Assembly: GCA_016705005.1 (NCBI GenBank)
Contig: JADIZB010000001.1
Location: 558,001-622,000 of the forward strand
Source of the DNA: Bacteroidales bacterium
GTDB taxonomy: Bacteria > Bacteroidota > Bacteroidia > Bacteroidales > Lentimicrobiaceae
Direction of reading: 5' to 3'
Length of the DNA stretch: 64,000 nucleotides
The notes under the pieces were generated by a model that was given only the letters and a program-made list of their open reading frames with translations, did no database searches and was not told where the DNA came from. Made by a program: the position numbers and the translations under genes. Numbering within the stretch: position 1 is the stretch's first letter; every line of letters begins with the position of its first letter. Positions 46,801 to 55,523 of this stretch are shown here, piece after piece.

Positions 46801-46827
46801 TTTACAAATAATCTTTAACAAAATATA

Positions 46828-48696
46828 ATGGATACACTTACCCGGATTCTGATTGTTGAGGACTGCATGCCGGATGCTGAATTAAATAAACGAGAAGCGA
46901 TGAAGGTGCTGAAGAATTGCACCTTTGAGGTTGTAGAAACGGAACCGGATTTTCTCAACAGCCTCTTTTCATTCAAACCTCACCTGATTCTGTCGGACTA
47001 TAGCATGCCTGTTTTCGACGGATTGACAGCTCTTTCTCTTGCGATTGAACACACACCTGAAATCCCTGTAATTATTGTAACCGGCTCGGTGAATGAAGAT
47101 ACTGCTGTGGAATGCATGAAAGCCGGGGCTGCAAATTATGTGATAAAGCAACACATAAAAAGGCTGGGACCTGCAATACTACATGCAATTTCAGAAAACA
47201 AGCGGAGATATGAGCACAAAAAAGCTGAGGAGGCATTACGGGAAAGTGAATCAAGATACCGGAACTTGTTCGACCTTTCACCTGTAGGTATTCTATTGCA
47301 GGATGAAAACAATACCATCATAGATGCGAATGAAAACTATTGCAGACTTACCGGATATCAGAAACAGGAGCTTATTGGAAAGCACATCAGTATCATTGTT
47401 CCCGCCATGTATCGCAATTCAATCATTGAAAACTCTCCACGGATTCTTTCCGGCCAGCAGCTTCATCACGAAACGGAATGCAATAGAAAAGACGGGACTT
47501 TTTTTTCAATTGAACTGACAGAATCAAGAGTTACACTGCCCAATGGATCCATTGGTATCATGTCAATTGCAAATGATATTTCAAAAAGAAAAACAACAGA
47601 AAAAGAACTTGAATTCAAGAACAAGCACTTGCAAATGTTGTCAGGATATGCCATTAAGCTCACTGAAATTCCAGCCAACGGAGATTATGGCAAACTGATT
47701 GTTGAAGAAATAAAGAAAATAACGGGCGCAGTATTTGCAGCATATTCAGAATACAATCCGAAGGATAGTACCCTGATAACCAAAGATGTTTCTGTTGACC
47801 AGAAAATATTGTCAGTGCTGGTCAAACTGACAGGAAATAAGATTCTGAATGTTGCCTCACAGTTGAATGATGAAACATACCGGTTGATTCTGAAAAATGA
47901 CAGCTCTTCTTTTGATTCCCTTACCGATCTGACTTTTGGTGCAGTCCCTCAGATTGTTGACATCAGCTTAAAACGGATGACCGGAATCAACCGGTTCATT
48001 GGTATTTCCTTCAATCTGGGTGATGAATTATTCGGGACTTCATCTTTCGGACTTCGAAAGGACCAACCTGATCCTGATAAGGATGTTATTCAGTCGATTG
48101 CACGTCTTACTTCACTGACCTTAAGAAGAAAGAAAGCAGAAGAGGAATTTATCAGGAGCGAAAAAAGGTATCATGAACTGTTTGATGCCTATAAAGATGG
48201 TATTGCAATTATTAGTATTAATCCTGACAACAAAGAAACCAGTTTTCTGGATTTAAACACATCGGCTGCCGCGATGCTGGGTTACACCCGGGCTGAAATG
48301 ATGGGTATTCCGATGCAAACAATAGAATCAGGATATACCGAACAGCAACTGATTCAGCGCAGGATGGATCTTGAACAGAAAGCAGTATGCAATTTCGAAA
48401 CAGAATTCATCCACAAATCAGGGCATCTGATTCCGGTGGAAGTGTCGGTTACTGTAATAAACTATGGAGGTGTACCTGCTTTGCTGAACATCTCGAGAGA
48501 TATTTCAGAGAGACGATTCAGGGAACAATTGCAGAAAATTCAGTTCAACATCGCCAATGCGATGATCAATGCAGATAATCTGCACCAGCTCTATGAAGCT
48601 GTAAGATCGGAGTTGTCAGTTCTACTGGATACACGCAATTTCTTTATTGCATTTCTGACCCTGAAACCGGAATGCTTTCGGCTCCTTTTGAGATAG
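46828..48696 (+). CDS. Fragment 1 of the hybrid kinase: receiver, PAS and start of GAF
   Basis: This 622-residue frame carries an N-terminal receiver (phospho-acceptor Asp57 in LSDYSMPVFDG, VKQHI-type end), a PAS domain (about 140-255), a GAF-like middle (about 270-430) and a second PAS (about 440-560). It then breaks off inside a second GAF domain at FFIAFLTLKPE, where the last 14 residues are read in the wrong frame. It lies 27 bases after the multi-PAS kinase, whose phosphate it probably accepts. Confidence 0.7.
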   Translation: MDTLTRILIVEDCMPDAELNKREAMKVLKNCTFEVVETEPDFLNSLFSFKPHLILSDYSMPVFDGLTALSLAIEHTPEIPVIIVTGSVNEDTAVECMKAGAANYVIKQHIKRLGPAILHAISENKRRYEHKKAEEALRESESRYRNLFDLSPVGILLQDENNTIIDANENYCRLTGYQKQELIGKHISIIVPAMYRNSIIENSPRILSGQQLHHETECNRKDGTFFSIELTESRVTLPNGSIGIMSIANDISKRKTTEKELEFKNKHLQMLSGYAIKLTEIPANGDYGKLIVEEIKKITGAVFAAYSEYNPKDSTLITKDVSVDQKILSVLVKLTGNKILNVASQLNDETYRLILKNDSSSFDSLTDLTFGAVPQIVDISLKRMTGINRFIGISFNLGDELFGTSSFGLRKDQPDPDKDVIQSIARLTSLTLRRKKAEEEFIRSEKRYHELFDAYKDGIAIISINPDNKETSFLDLNTSAAAMLGYTRAEMMGIPMQTIESGYTEQQLIQRRMDLEQKAVCNFETEFIHKSGHLIPVEVSVTVINYGGVPALLNISRDISERRFREQLQKIQFNIANAMINADNLHQLYEAVRSELSVLLDTRNFFIAFLTLKPECFRLLLR

Positions 48697-48750
48697 AGGA
48701 AAAAGACTCAGTAAATGAATGGCCTGCAGAAAAGTCATTAACGGGAATGG

Positions 48751-49650
48751 TTGATAAAACAACAAAAACCATTGCTGCTTACAAGGAACCAGATATCACA
48801 ACTGGCAGAGTCAGGTGAAATCAATATCATTGGTACCCGGTCAGAAATCTGGTTGGGTGTACCGCTTTTCAGCGGCAAGAAAGCAATGGGAGCCATGGTT
48901 GTTCAGAGTTATGACAATCCATATGCTTATAATAAGGATTCAATATATATCCTTGAACTTATGGCTCATGAACTGAGCAGCTATATCGCCAGGAAAGAGG
49001 CCGAACAGGATACACTGAAACTTTCAAAGGCAATTGAGCAGAATCCTGTAAGTATTGTAATCACCAACAAAGAGGGGTTCATTGAATATGTCAACCCAAA
49101 ATTCTCCGAAATAACCGGCTACTCCGGCAAAGAAGCAATTGGACAAAAACCCAGTATTTTAAAATCGGGTGCACATTCGGATGAATTCTACCGGGAGCTC
49201 TGGCAGACCATCACGTCCGGGAAAGACTGGCAGGGTGAAATGCAGAACAGAAAAAGAGACGGATCCTTTTACTGGGAGAATGTAATTATCTCTCCAATAT
49301 TGAATGAATCAGGTAAAATCACAAATTTTGTAGCCGTCAAGGAAGATATTACAGAAAAGAAAAACATCATTGAAGAATTAAAAATTGCAAAAGAAAAAGC
49401 GGAGGAAAGCGACAGGCTTAAAACGGCTTTCCTGCAGAATATTTCTCATGAAATCAGGACACCGCTAAACGGAATCCTTGGCTTTTCTGAATTGCTGATC
49501 CAGGAATGGACTTCACCGGAGGAACGGATTGAATACAATGAGGCCATTCAGATCAGTGGTAAGAGACTGATAGAAATTGTAAGCAATGTATTGGATATTT
49601 CAATTATTGAGACCGGGCAGGTAATACTTAACCCTGAAAGTTCAACCTAA
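48751..49650 (+). CDS. Fragment 2 of the hybrid kinase: end of GAF, PAS and HisKA
   Basis: A 299-residue frame that opens on a TTG with no credible start signal. It contains the end of the GAF domain (IWLGVPLFSGKKAMGAMVV), a PAS domain (ITNKEGFIEYVNPKF to VAVKEDITEKKN) and a HisKA domain with its His in NISHEIRTPL. It stops two residues after NPES because of the third indel. Confidence 0.65.
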   Translation: MIKQQKPLLLTRNQISQLAESGEINIIGTRSEIWLGVPLFSGKKAMGAMVVQSYDNPYAYNKDSIYILELMAHELSSYIARKEAEQDTLKLSKAIEQNPVSIVITNKEGFIEYVNPKFSEITGYSGKEAIGQKPSILKSGAHSDEFYRELWQTITSGKDWQGEMQNRKRDGSFYWENVIISPILNESGKITNFVAVKEDITEKKNIIEELKIAKEKAEESDRLKTAFLQNISHEIRTPLNGILGFSELLIQEWTSPEERIEYNEAIQISGKRLIEIVSNVLDISIIETGQVILNPESST

Positions 49651-49784
49651 ATACTTTCTTAATAGATCTGTACAATTTCTATCACTCACAGGCCCAGCAG
49701 AAGGGACTTCAGTTAAATTATAAACCCGGTTGCATTGACAAAAACTGCGAAATAACAGCGGACCCTTTCCGTATAAATCAGGTT

Positions 49785-50510
49785 ATGACAAACCTGCTCA
49801 ATAACGCAATAAAATATACCAAGCGGGGAGAAATCAGTTTTGGCTACAGATTTACAAATGAAGAGGTAGTTTTCAGCGTATCTGATACCGGGATAGGTAT
49901 CAACAGAGCACACCACCACCGTATTTTTACCAGATTTTATCAGGCTGAGCATTCATCCGCCAGAAGCTATGAAGGGGCAGGGCTCGGACTTTCGATCAGT
50001 CAGGGGCTTGTACAGGCAATGGGGGGTAAAATATGGTTTGAATCTGAGGCCGGGGTTGGATCAACTTTCAGTTTTTCTATTGCTGTTGCTGAAGCGAATG
50101 AACAATCCGTTAAAAAACCGGCAGAAGGTTACAATCAGGTTAACACAGATATAGTATTAATTGCCGACGATGACGACACAAGTTATATGCTGCTCATGAC
50201 CACGCTTAAGAAGAGAAAGGTAGGTATTATGCGCGCTGAAACAGGCGTTGAAGCTGTTGAGCTTGTCAAGAACCACGAAAACATACGTCTTGTACTTATG
50301 GATGTTAAGATGCCGGAGATGAACGGGCTGGAAGCTACACGGATCATTAAATCACTCAAGCCTGATTTGCCTGTTATCATTCAGACGGCCTATGCCTTTA
50401 CTGATGATATAGATGAAGCCTATGCTGTCGGATGCGATGAGTATTTATCCAAGCCGATCGCAACAGAAAAGCTAAATCACATTTATGAAAAGTTCCTGGG
50501 TACAAATTAA
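49785..50510 (+). CDS. Fragment 3 of the hybrid kinase: HATPase and C-terminal receiver
   Basis: A 241-residue frame. The coding frame really extends upstream to about 49641, covering FNLNTFLIDLYN. It contains the kinase ATP-binding domain (N box TNLLNNAIKYT, G1 DTGIGI, G2 GAGLGLS) and a receiver with the acidic cluster DDDD and phospho-acceptor in LMDVKMPEMNG. The motifs are intact, which speaks for recent damage or sequencing error. Confidence 0.65.
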   Translation: MTNLLNNAIKYTKRGEISFGYRFTNEEVVFSVSDTGIGINRAHHHRIFTRFYQAEHSSARSYEGAGLGLSISQGLVQAMGGKIWFESEAGVGSTFSFSIAVAEANEQSVKKPAEGYNQVNTDIVLIADDDDTSYMLLMTTLKKRKVGIMRAETGVEAVELVKNHENIRLVLMDVKMPEMNGLEATRIIKSLKPDLPVIIQTAYAFTDDIDEAYAVGCDEYLSKPIATEKLNHIYEKFLGTN

Positions 50511-50535
50511 CCGGGGATACAAAAAAGCAAAAAAT

Positions 50536-50570
50536 CCTGCATTTTAACCACCAGGTGATTAAAATGCAGG
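50536..50570 (-). terminator. Strong intrinsic terminator of the T9SS gene
   Basis: CCTGCATTTTAA and TTAAAATGCAGG form a perfect 12-bp stem around 11 bases. On the minus strand it is followed by ATTTTTTGCTTTTTT, a long U-rich tail. It ends the 50593-52677 transcript and sits 25 bases past the stop codon of the converging kinase fragment. Confidence 0.85.
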
Positions 50571-50592
50571 AAAATGAAATCGTCGGAGACAA

Positions 50593-52677
50593 CTACCTGA
50601 TGAATACTTTACCGGTTGCTGTTCCCTGATTACTTATAATGCGCACAAAGTAAATACCTGCTTCAAGATTTGTTGAAAAAGTTGCATTGTTGCCATTCAG
50701 ATTGAAGCCGGCAACACACTGTCCATTCAGGTTGACAACCTGAACTGTACCGGTAACCTCCTTAACAAGTTCAATCTTCAATACATTGCCGAATGCATAA
50801 ATTTTCCCCATTTCGGAAACAGGTGAACCAATGCCAAGTGTCGTATTAACAACAAGTACGTTTGTTGTTCCTCCTGTCGGGTTTTTGGTATCAACGGTAC
50901 CCCATATTCCGTTTTCGGAATTATTTGAGCTTACCACAGTACCATTCAACAGGCTATGTTCTTCAACACGTTTAACACCGTTTGCATTGATATTCGGCAC
51001 TATACCGCCCCAGGCACCTGTGGTACCGGCAACATTTTCGGTATAAAAAGCGGCATAGGAACTTGAGCCTGCAAAATCGATGGCAGTACCTTCAACCTGT
51101 GTTCCATAAAGAGGCCTGCCTGCCCCCTGGGTATTATCATAAAGGAATACAAAATTCTTAGGTGTGTAGAAACTGATACCACGGATAGCCGTTCCTGTAG
51201 AATCGGCAACATTGTTATAGAATCCGAGAACCTTGATGCTTTCGGTGGAGGTGAGTCTTGTTGCCTCTGTCGTTCCACCGGCGCCATCATTCAGAATAAT
51301 CCTGACAAAGAGCTCTGTTCCGGGTTTAAACCTGGTGGCATTTCCGGTAGGTTCAGTCATGAACCATCCGCTGAAAACGCCACTTTCTCCTGTGGTAAAT
51401 TCACCATATTCTCCAACGGTCCCAAAGGAGGTGCTGGATGTACGAGTAAAGGTAGAGGCTGCCGGATTTACAAAAATACAGTTACCTGCGCCATTGTAGT
51501 CGGGTGCATCAGAACCAAGGACTACTTTATTGTAATACCTGTAGGTTGCATTGGGCAGCAGATTATTCAGGGTAGCATAATAAGCGTAAGGCACACGGTT
51601 TACATTGGGTACGGCTCCCTGCATATACATAGGAAGAGTAATATTTGCAATAGAAGCAGGAGTTGTTGATGTAACGCTCCCCGAGAGATTGACTACCAAA
51701 TCCGGGGCTCCGCCGCCAGAAATGGTAAGTGTGCCATTGTAGGAACCAGTCGTCAGGGCATCTTTCATCCTGACATAGATGGTTGTATTTGAAACCTGTC
51801 CATTCTCATAAATAAATTCATAAGAATCTACGTAATCAGTAACATTAACCGAAATTTCAAAATCTGAACTTGGGGTCAGTGTAATTGTTCCTGTAGCAGG
51901 GGCCAGATTAAAACCATTCAGGAGGATGCTTTGCGATTCGGATGGACCATTGGTTTCAACATAAGTAAAACCATTGAGATTACCTGGGGTAGATGTGAGC
52001 AGTGGTGAAGATCCTGATCCGCCCTGGAAAGTAACATTATCAAAACGGAATGTTCCATTGATGCTGTAAGTGCTTGTGCTGGTTGCAGCCGCATATTCAA
52101 CTCCGTCGAAAAACTCGGATACAACGCGGATGGCGAAAGCTGCATTGTCGTTAGCTCCGCTGATGCCGGCAAAACTTGCAGACCGCTGATACCAGGTATC
52201 TCCTGCATCGGTGATATACCTTCCGTTATCAAAGCCCTTATCAACACCAAGAGCGGTATTGGTGGCATTGGAAGCACCGGCTTCAAAATTAACCCAGGTT
52301 GTTCCGTTTAGTGTGTACTGCAAACGCACTCTGTTGGCAGAGGTATTACTATGCCTGTGATCCCAGGTTAAGCTGATGTTGGAAAATCCTGAGGTAGATA
52401 CAAGAAATTCAACCCCGGCGGTACCGGATCCCGTTCCCTGTTCGGGATAAGTATTGGTGTTCCAGGCACGACCAGCTGAAACACCACCTTCCAGACCAGT
52501 AGCAAATGTAGCTGCTGTTCCACCGATCAGGTTGGCCGTTCCTGAACCTGTGCTAGGAGTTATCAGGTCTCCTTCAAAGTTCCATTGGGTAATGGTGACC
52601 TGAGCGCTTGATGTTAAGGCAAAGGCAAAAACGGCCAATGCCAGGACAATTAAAGATTTAATGTAATTTTTCATCAT
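50593..52677 (-). CDS. Large T9SS cargo protein of unknown function
   Basis: A 694-residue secreted protein. Signal peptide MKNYIKSLIVLALAVFAFAL is followed by a beta-sandwich region (ITQWNFEGDLITPS), an Ig-like domain (about 225-335, GTITLTPSSDFEIS), a long beta-rich middle part and a T9SS type A sorting domain at the end (VQVVNLNGQCVAGF to GKVFIR). This layout is common in surface or released proteins of T9SS bacteria. No enzymatic motif was recognised. Two adjacent ATGs can serve as start. It is monocistronic and ends at a strong terminator. Confidence 0.85.
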   Translation of the reverse strand: MMKNYIKSLIVLALAVFAFALTSSAQVTITQWNFEGDLITPSTGSGTANLIGGTAATFATGLEGGVSAGRAWNTNTYPEQGTGSGTAGVEFLVSTSGFSNISLTWDHRHSNTSANRVRLQYTLNGTTWVNFEAGASNATNTALGVDKGFDNGRYITDAGDTWYQRSASFAGISGANDNAAFAIRVVSEFFDGVEYAAATSTSTYSINGTFRFDNVTFQGGSGSSPLLTSTPGNLNGFTYVETNGPSESQSILLNGFNLAPATGTITLTPSSDFEISVNVTDYVDSYEFIYENGQVSNTTIYVRMKDALTTGSYNGTLTISGGGAPDLVVNLSGSVTSTTPASIANITLPMYMQGAVPNVNRVPYAYYATLNNLLPNATYRYYNKVVLGSDAPDYNGAGNCIFVNPAASTFTRTSSTSFGTVGEYGEFTTGESGVFSGWFMTEPTGNATRFKPGTELFVRIILNDGAGGTTEATRLTSTESIKVLGFYNNVADSTGTAIRGISFYTPKNFVFLYDNTQGAGRPLYGTQVEGTAIDFAGSSSYAAFYTENVAGTTGAWGGIVPNINANGVKRVEEHSLLNGTVVSSNNSENGIWGTVDTKNPTGGTTNVLVVNTTLGIGSPVSEMGKIYAFGNVLKIELVKEVTGTVQVVNLNGQCVAGFNLNGNNATFSTNLEAGIYFVRIISNQGTATGKVFIR

Positions 52678-52902
52678 GATTTTTTATGAATTTGGGTTGA
52701 TTTGTTGCTGAAGTTAAAGGGAATGATAGAACTTATAAAAGTACAATGATTTCTCAAACGGGATGCAAAGTAAGCCATTTTTTCATTCTTAACCGTTATA
52801 AAAATGTCCTGCAATACGGCGTTGATGTCATATGGATGGCACTCTGAAAAACATTTCATCATTTTTAATCACTATTGTCCGGTTAAAATCAAGAAAGAAC
52901 TT

Positions 52903-52984
52903 GCCACAAAGACACGAAAACACTAAGTAACACTAAATGAGCAAAATAAATTTGTGCAATTTGGAGCCTTTGTGCCTTGGTGGC
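52903..52984. repeat. 82-bp imperfect inverted repeat
   Basis: The left arm starts GCCACAAAGACACGAAAACAC and the right arm, read on the other strand, starts GCCACCAAGGCACAAAGGC. The arms are about 26 bases and match at most positions. Text of this kind (CACAAAGACAC with CTTTGTG...GTGGC) looks like a dispersed intergenic family of Bacteroidota genomes. Confidence 0.6.
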
Positions 52985-53166
52985 GAAAAAAAGAAAGTAA
53001 GCTACATGTTATTGAAATCTTCAGAAACCCACATCAGTAAAACATTATGCTCATATTTTAATCATTTTTCCGGACAACAATGATTTTTAATCTGGAATGA
53101 TTGGCAAAAAACATAAGGCTCTGGCTGAAATTTTCTCGTTTGCTTCGGATTTCGATGATTTTCTGC

Positions 53167-53174
53167 TAACTTTG
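53167..53174 (+). promoter_or_regulatory. -7 promoter element of the 53203 gene
   Basis: TAACTTTG matches TAnnTTTG and lies 28 bases before the start codon. A TTG at 53140-53142 is slightly too far upstream (24 bases) for an ideal -33 element. Confidence 0.5.
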
Positions 53175-53202
53175 TATAGAAACAAACCAAAACCCACCAA
53201 AT

Positions 53203-54018
53203 ATGAAAAAAACATTACTCATCATTACTTTACTTGGAGCAGGCTTTTTTGGCTTCAGCCAGAATATGCTTCTTGAAGAATACTTCAATGACCCCGAGAA
53301 CCTGCCTGCCACCTGGACTACTATTGACCAGGACGGAGATAGTTACAACTGGTATGTCGATACGTATGATACTGAAATATATGCTGTTTCAGAGTCATGG
53401 TACGATGATATCGTTCTCACCCCGGAGAATTATCTGATCACCCCGCAGATTAACCTGACAGGACTCGTGGGAACAGTTAAGCTGCGCTATACCATTCAGG
53501 TAGCGAGCGAAGAATATTTCGCCGAACATTATAAAGTGGCTGTTTCAACTACGGGCAATGCCGTTGGGGATTTCACCAACATCTTGTTTGAAGAAACCTG
53601 CACGGCAGATGATTACTATGAAGTGCCACCTTACTGGCATGAAAGGATTGTTGACCTGACCCCGTTTATGGGCCAGAGCATCTATCTTACTTTCTGTCAT
53701 TATGATTGTACAGACATGTATAAGTTCCTTCTCGACAGCGTCCAGGTGTACAATCTGGATAATGTTGGTGTTAACAAACACGATCTGATTAACCTCACAG
53801 TATACCCAAACCCTGCTACGGAAAAAGTATATGTGAACGGGGAGTTTGAAAACGCACGATTTTCTCTCTTCACTGCCGATGGTCAGATGGTTTATGTTGC
53901 TGAGAACCAGAGCAGGCAGACATTCATCGATGTTTCACGATTCGAGCGAGGCATGTACCTGCTTCAGATTGAAACATCAAAAGGCATTGTCAACAGGAAA
54001 CTGGCAATCAGCAGATAA
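53203..54018 (+). CDS. T9SS cargo protein with cleaved-adhesin domain
   Basis: A 271-residue secreted protein. Signal peptide MKKTLLIITLLGAGFFGFSQ is followed by a cleaved-adhesin/choice-of-anchor J beta-sandwich (about 24-185; YFNDPENLPATWTTIDQDGD start, VYNLDNVGV end) and a short T9SS type A sorting domain (LTVYPNPATEKVYV to RKLAISR). Domains of this kind often bind carbohydrate or protein. As the only domain besides the sorting signal it suggests a surface adhesin. Own promoter and terminator. Confidence 0.88.
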   Translation: MKKTLLIITLLGAGFFGFSQNMLLEEYFNDPENLPATWTTIDQDGDSYNWYVDTYDTEIYAVSESWYDDIVLTPENYLITPQINLTGLVGTVKLRYTIQVASEEYFAEHYKVAVSTTGNAVGDFTNILFEETCTADDYYEVPPYWHERIVDLTPFMGQSIYLTFCHYDCTDMYKFLLDSVQVYNLDNVGVNKHDLINLTVYPNPATEKVYVNGEFENARFSLFTADGQMVYVAENQSRQTFIDVSRFERGMYLLQIETSKGIVNRKLAISR

Positions 54019-54039
54019 CTTATCAATACTATAAAAGTA

Positions 54040-54070
54040 AAGCCACCTTTTGATAAGGTGGCTTTTTTTA
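54040..54070 (+). terminator. Intrinsic terminator of the 53203 gene
   Basis: AAGCCACCTT and AAGGTGGCTT form a perfect 10-bp stem around TTGAT, followed by TTTTTA. A textbook structure 22 bases after the stop codon. Confidence 0.9.
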
Positions 54071-54250
54071 TGAAGACCTGCCTCCGGAGGATTATTATAA
54101 TGCAACTTTAATGTATTTGTCTCCTTCGTTTCTATGTCAGGAAGAAGATAATGGCTGCTGATCAAGCCTGACCCGGGGCGGTATAAATAAGATAATCCTA
54201 TTTGTCAGAACAAACAGCACGGCATTCTTTCCAAACAGCCAGTCAATGAC

Positions 54251-54280
54251 AAGGACTGCCCGACATGGCGGACAGTCCTT
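54251..54280. terminator. Possible terminator of the cyanophycin operon
   Basis: AAGGACTG and CAGTCCTT form an 8-bp stem around 14 bases that can pair partly. It is 16 bases past the last gene of the minus-strand operon, but no clear U-tract follows on that strand. Confidence 0.45.
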
Positions 54281-54295
54281 ATGAATCCTATCAAA

Positions 54296-55495
54296 TTAAA
54301 GCTTAATCCAGGCGATCTGCATGGCATGCGGACTGACTCCGGTTAACCAGTCTTCCTGACCGGAACCATCCAGGTTGGAACGGATAATTTTACCGTCCGG
54401 ATTTGAATTGGAAATTTTATATCCCCAGAAAAGTTTGTTCCGTTCCTGATCAATGGTCATTCCCCAGGTGGCTTTTGAACCGTAGTCACCGATTTTAGCC
54501 AGGCCCGAACCATCCGTATTACAGATATAGACTCCTCCCTCTGTAACTGCAGTCCCATCAACCGGGTATACTGCCATATATACCTTATTTGCTTCTGTAT
54601 CAACCTCAATCGCTGTACCATCAATATCCGGAATAACCTCTGTCATACCGGATCCGGTGAAATCGCAGGTGAAATATCCTCCGGTGTAATCCGTCCGGTC
54701 ATTGACCAGGTAAATTTTTCCGCTTTCCTCGTCGTATTGCATATCGATAGGGTATTCTGGAACAGTACCTTCAGTGTTTATATAAACTTCAGGACTGGTT
54801 CCGTCAAGGTTACAGCGGTATATACCTCCAGGCCTGCCCCAGTAGAGTTTATCGCCGGCCACCATCAGTGCTTCGGGAGAATCAACGATTTCCTGTCCCG
54901 GAACAGCATAGTCCAGAATTCTGACCGGGTTCTTTCCATCAGCATCAAAACGGTAAATGACACCTAATGAATAATCCGAGACATACACCTTGCTATGCGC
55001 TGTGTCAACAGCAATCCCGTATGGTCTCGACAACTCTACAGGTTCGAAGTCCTGAACCTGCGGAACCCCATCGGTCAGGTATACCAGGTGAACGCCTCCA
55101 CCCTCCGGGTTACGGCTTGTAAAATAGAGCACCTGTGTGAGGCCTGCCATCGGATCTTTGATATTCACAACCAGGGTTTTAACCAGCTTGTTGTAATAAA
55201 CATTGTTCTCAGCAGTACATGTGAGGGTAACCGTATAAAGTCCGGGGGAGTCATAAATGACAACCGGATTGGAATCCGTAGAAGTCAGCCCGTTCCCGAA
55301 ATTCCATAGATAACCTCCTGCATTAAGGGAAGAATTGGTAAAAGTTACTTCACATGGAGCATACCCGTTATTGCTGATGGTATATGAAAAATCAGCCACC
55401 GTGCTTGCAGGGGGATTTCCCAGTTTTTCCTTTTCACAACTACTCAGTAGCAGACCCGGAATAAAAATCAAAAAATATAAGAGTTTCTTTTTCAT
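54296..55495 (-). CDS. PKD and YWTD-type propeller lipoprotein, last gene of the cyanophycin-type operon
   Basis: A 399-residue lipoprotein (lipobox LLSSC, Cys20). A PKD domain (about 30-112, YLWNFGNGLTSTD) is followed by a six-bladed propeller of the YWTD/LDL-receptor type (about 115-399). The blades repeat a V-D-x-x-x-x-K-(V/I)-Y pattern (AVDTAHSKVYVSD, YDEESGKIYLVN, EVDTEANKVYMAV, TIDQERNKLFWGY) plus NLDGTSP and NLDGSGQ turns. By position, 28 bases after susD, it resembles the surface-binding lipoproteins (SusE/F role) of Sus loci. It may bind the polymer or its fragments; this is inference. Confidence 0.82.
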   Translation of the reverse strand: MKKKLLYFLIFIPGLLLSSCEKEKLGNPPASTVADFSYTISNNGYAPCEVTFTNSSLNAGGYLWNFGNGLTSTDSNPVVIYDSPGLYTVTLTCTAENNVYYNKLVKTLVVNIKDPMAGLTQVLYFTSRNPEGGGVHLVYLTDGVPQVQDFEPVELSRPYGIAVDTAHSKVYVSDYSLGVIYRFDADGKNPVRILDYAVPGQEIVDSPEALMVAGDKLYWGRPGGIYRCNLDGTSPEVYINTEGTVPEYPIDMQYDEESGKIYLVNDRTDYTGGYFTCDFTGSGMTEVIPDIDGTAIEVDTEANKVYMAVYPVDGTAVTEGGVYICNTDGSGLAKIGDYGSKATWGMTIDQERNKLFWGYKISNSNPDGKIIRSNLDGSGQEDWLTGVSPHAMQIAWIKL

Positions 55496-55523
55496 TGCTT
55501 TTCCTTTCTAAGATGATTAAAAA

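Larger units (their letters stand above)
46828..50510 (+). pseudogene. Hybrid REC-PAS-GAF-PAS-kinase-REC gene broken by three single-base indels
   Basis: Three adjacent plus-strand reading frames join into one protein of about 1227 residues if three single bases are corrected. (1) One T is missing in the run at 48652-48654, after FFIAF; restoring it gives FSDPETGMLSAPF. (2) One extra G at 48753; removing it gives TGMVIKQQKP. (3) One T is missing at 49641-49642, after NPES; restoring it gives FNLNTFLIDLYN. The first two cancel, so frames before and after are the same. The rebuilt protein has receiver, two PAS, GAF, PAS, HisKA, HATPase and a C-terminal receiver. Two of the three changes lie in T runs, so sequencing error is a real alternative to gene decay. 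The domains on either side are otherwise well preserved. Confidence 0.82.
52678..53202. other. Divergent intergenic region with an inverted repeat element
   Basis: About 525 bases between two divergent T9SS genes. It holds the imperfect inverted repeat at 52903-52984 and the -7 element of the 53203 gene. For the minus-strand gene TTACTTTG (CAAAGTAA at 52766-52773) is a near match to the -7 consensus. No gene was seen. Confidence 0.55.
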
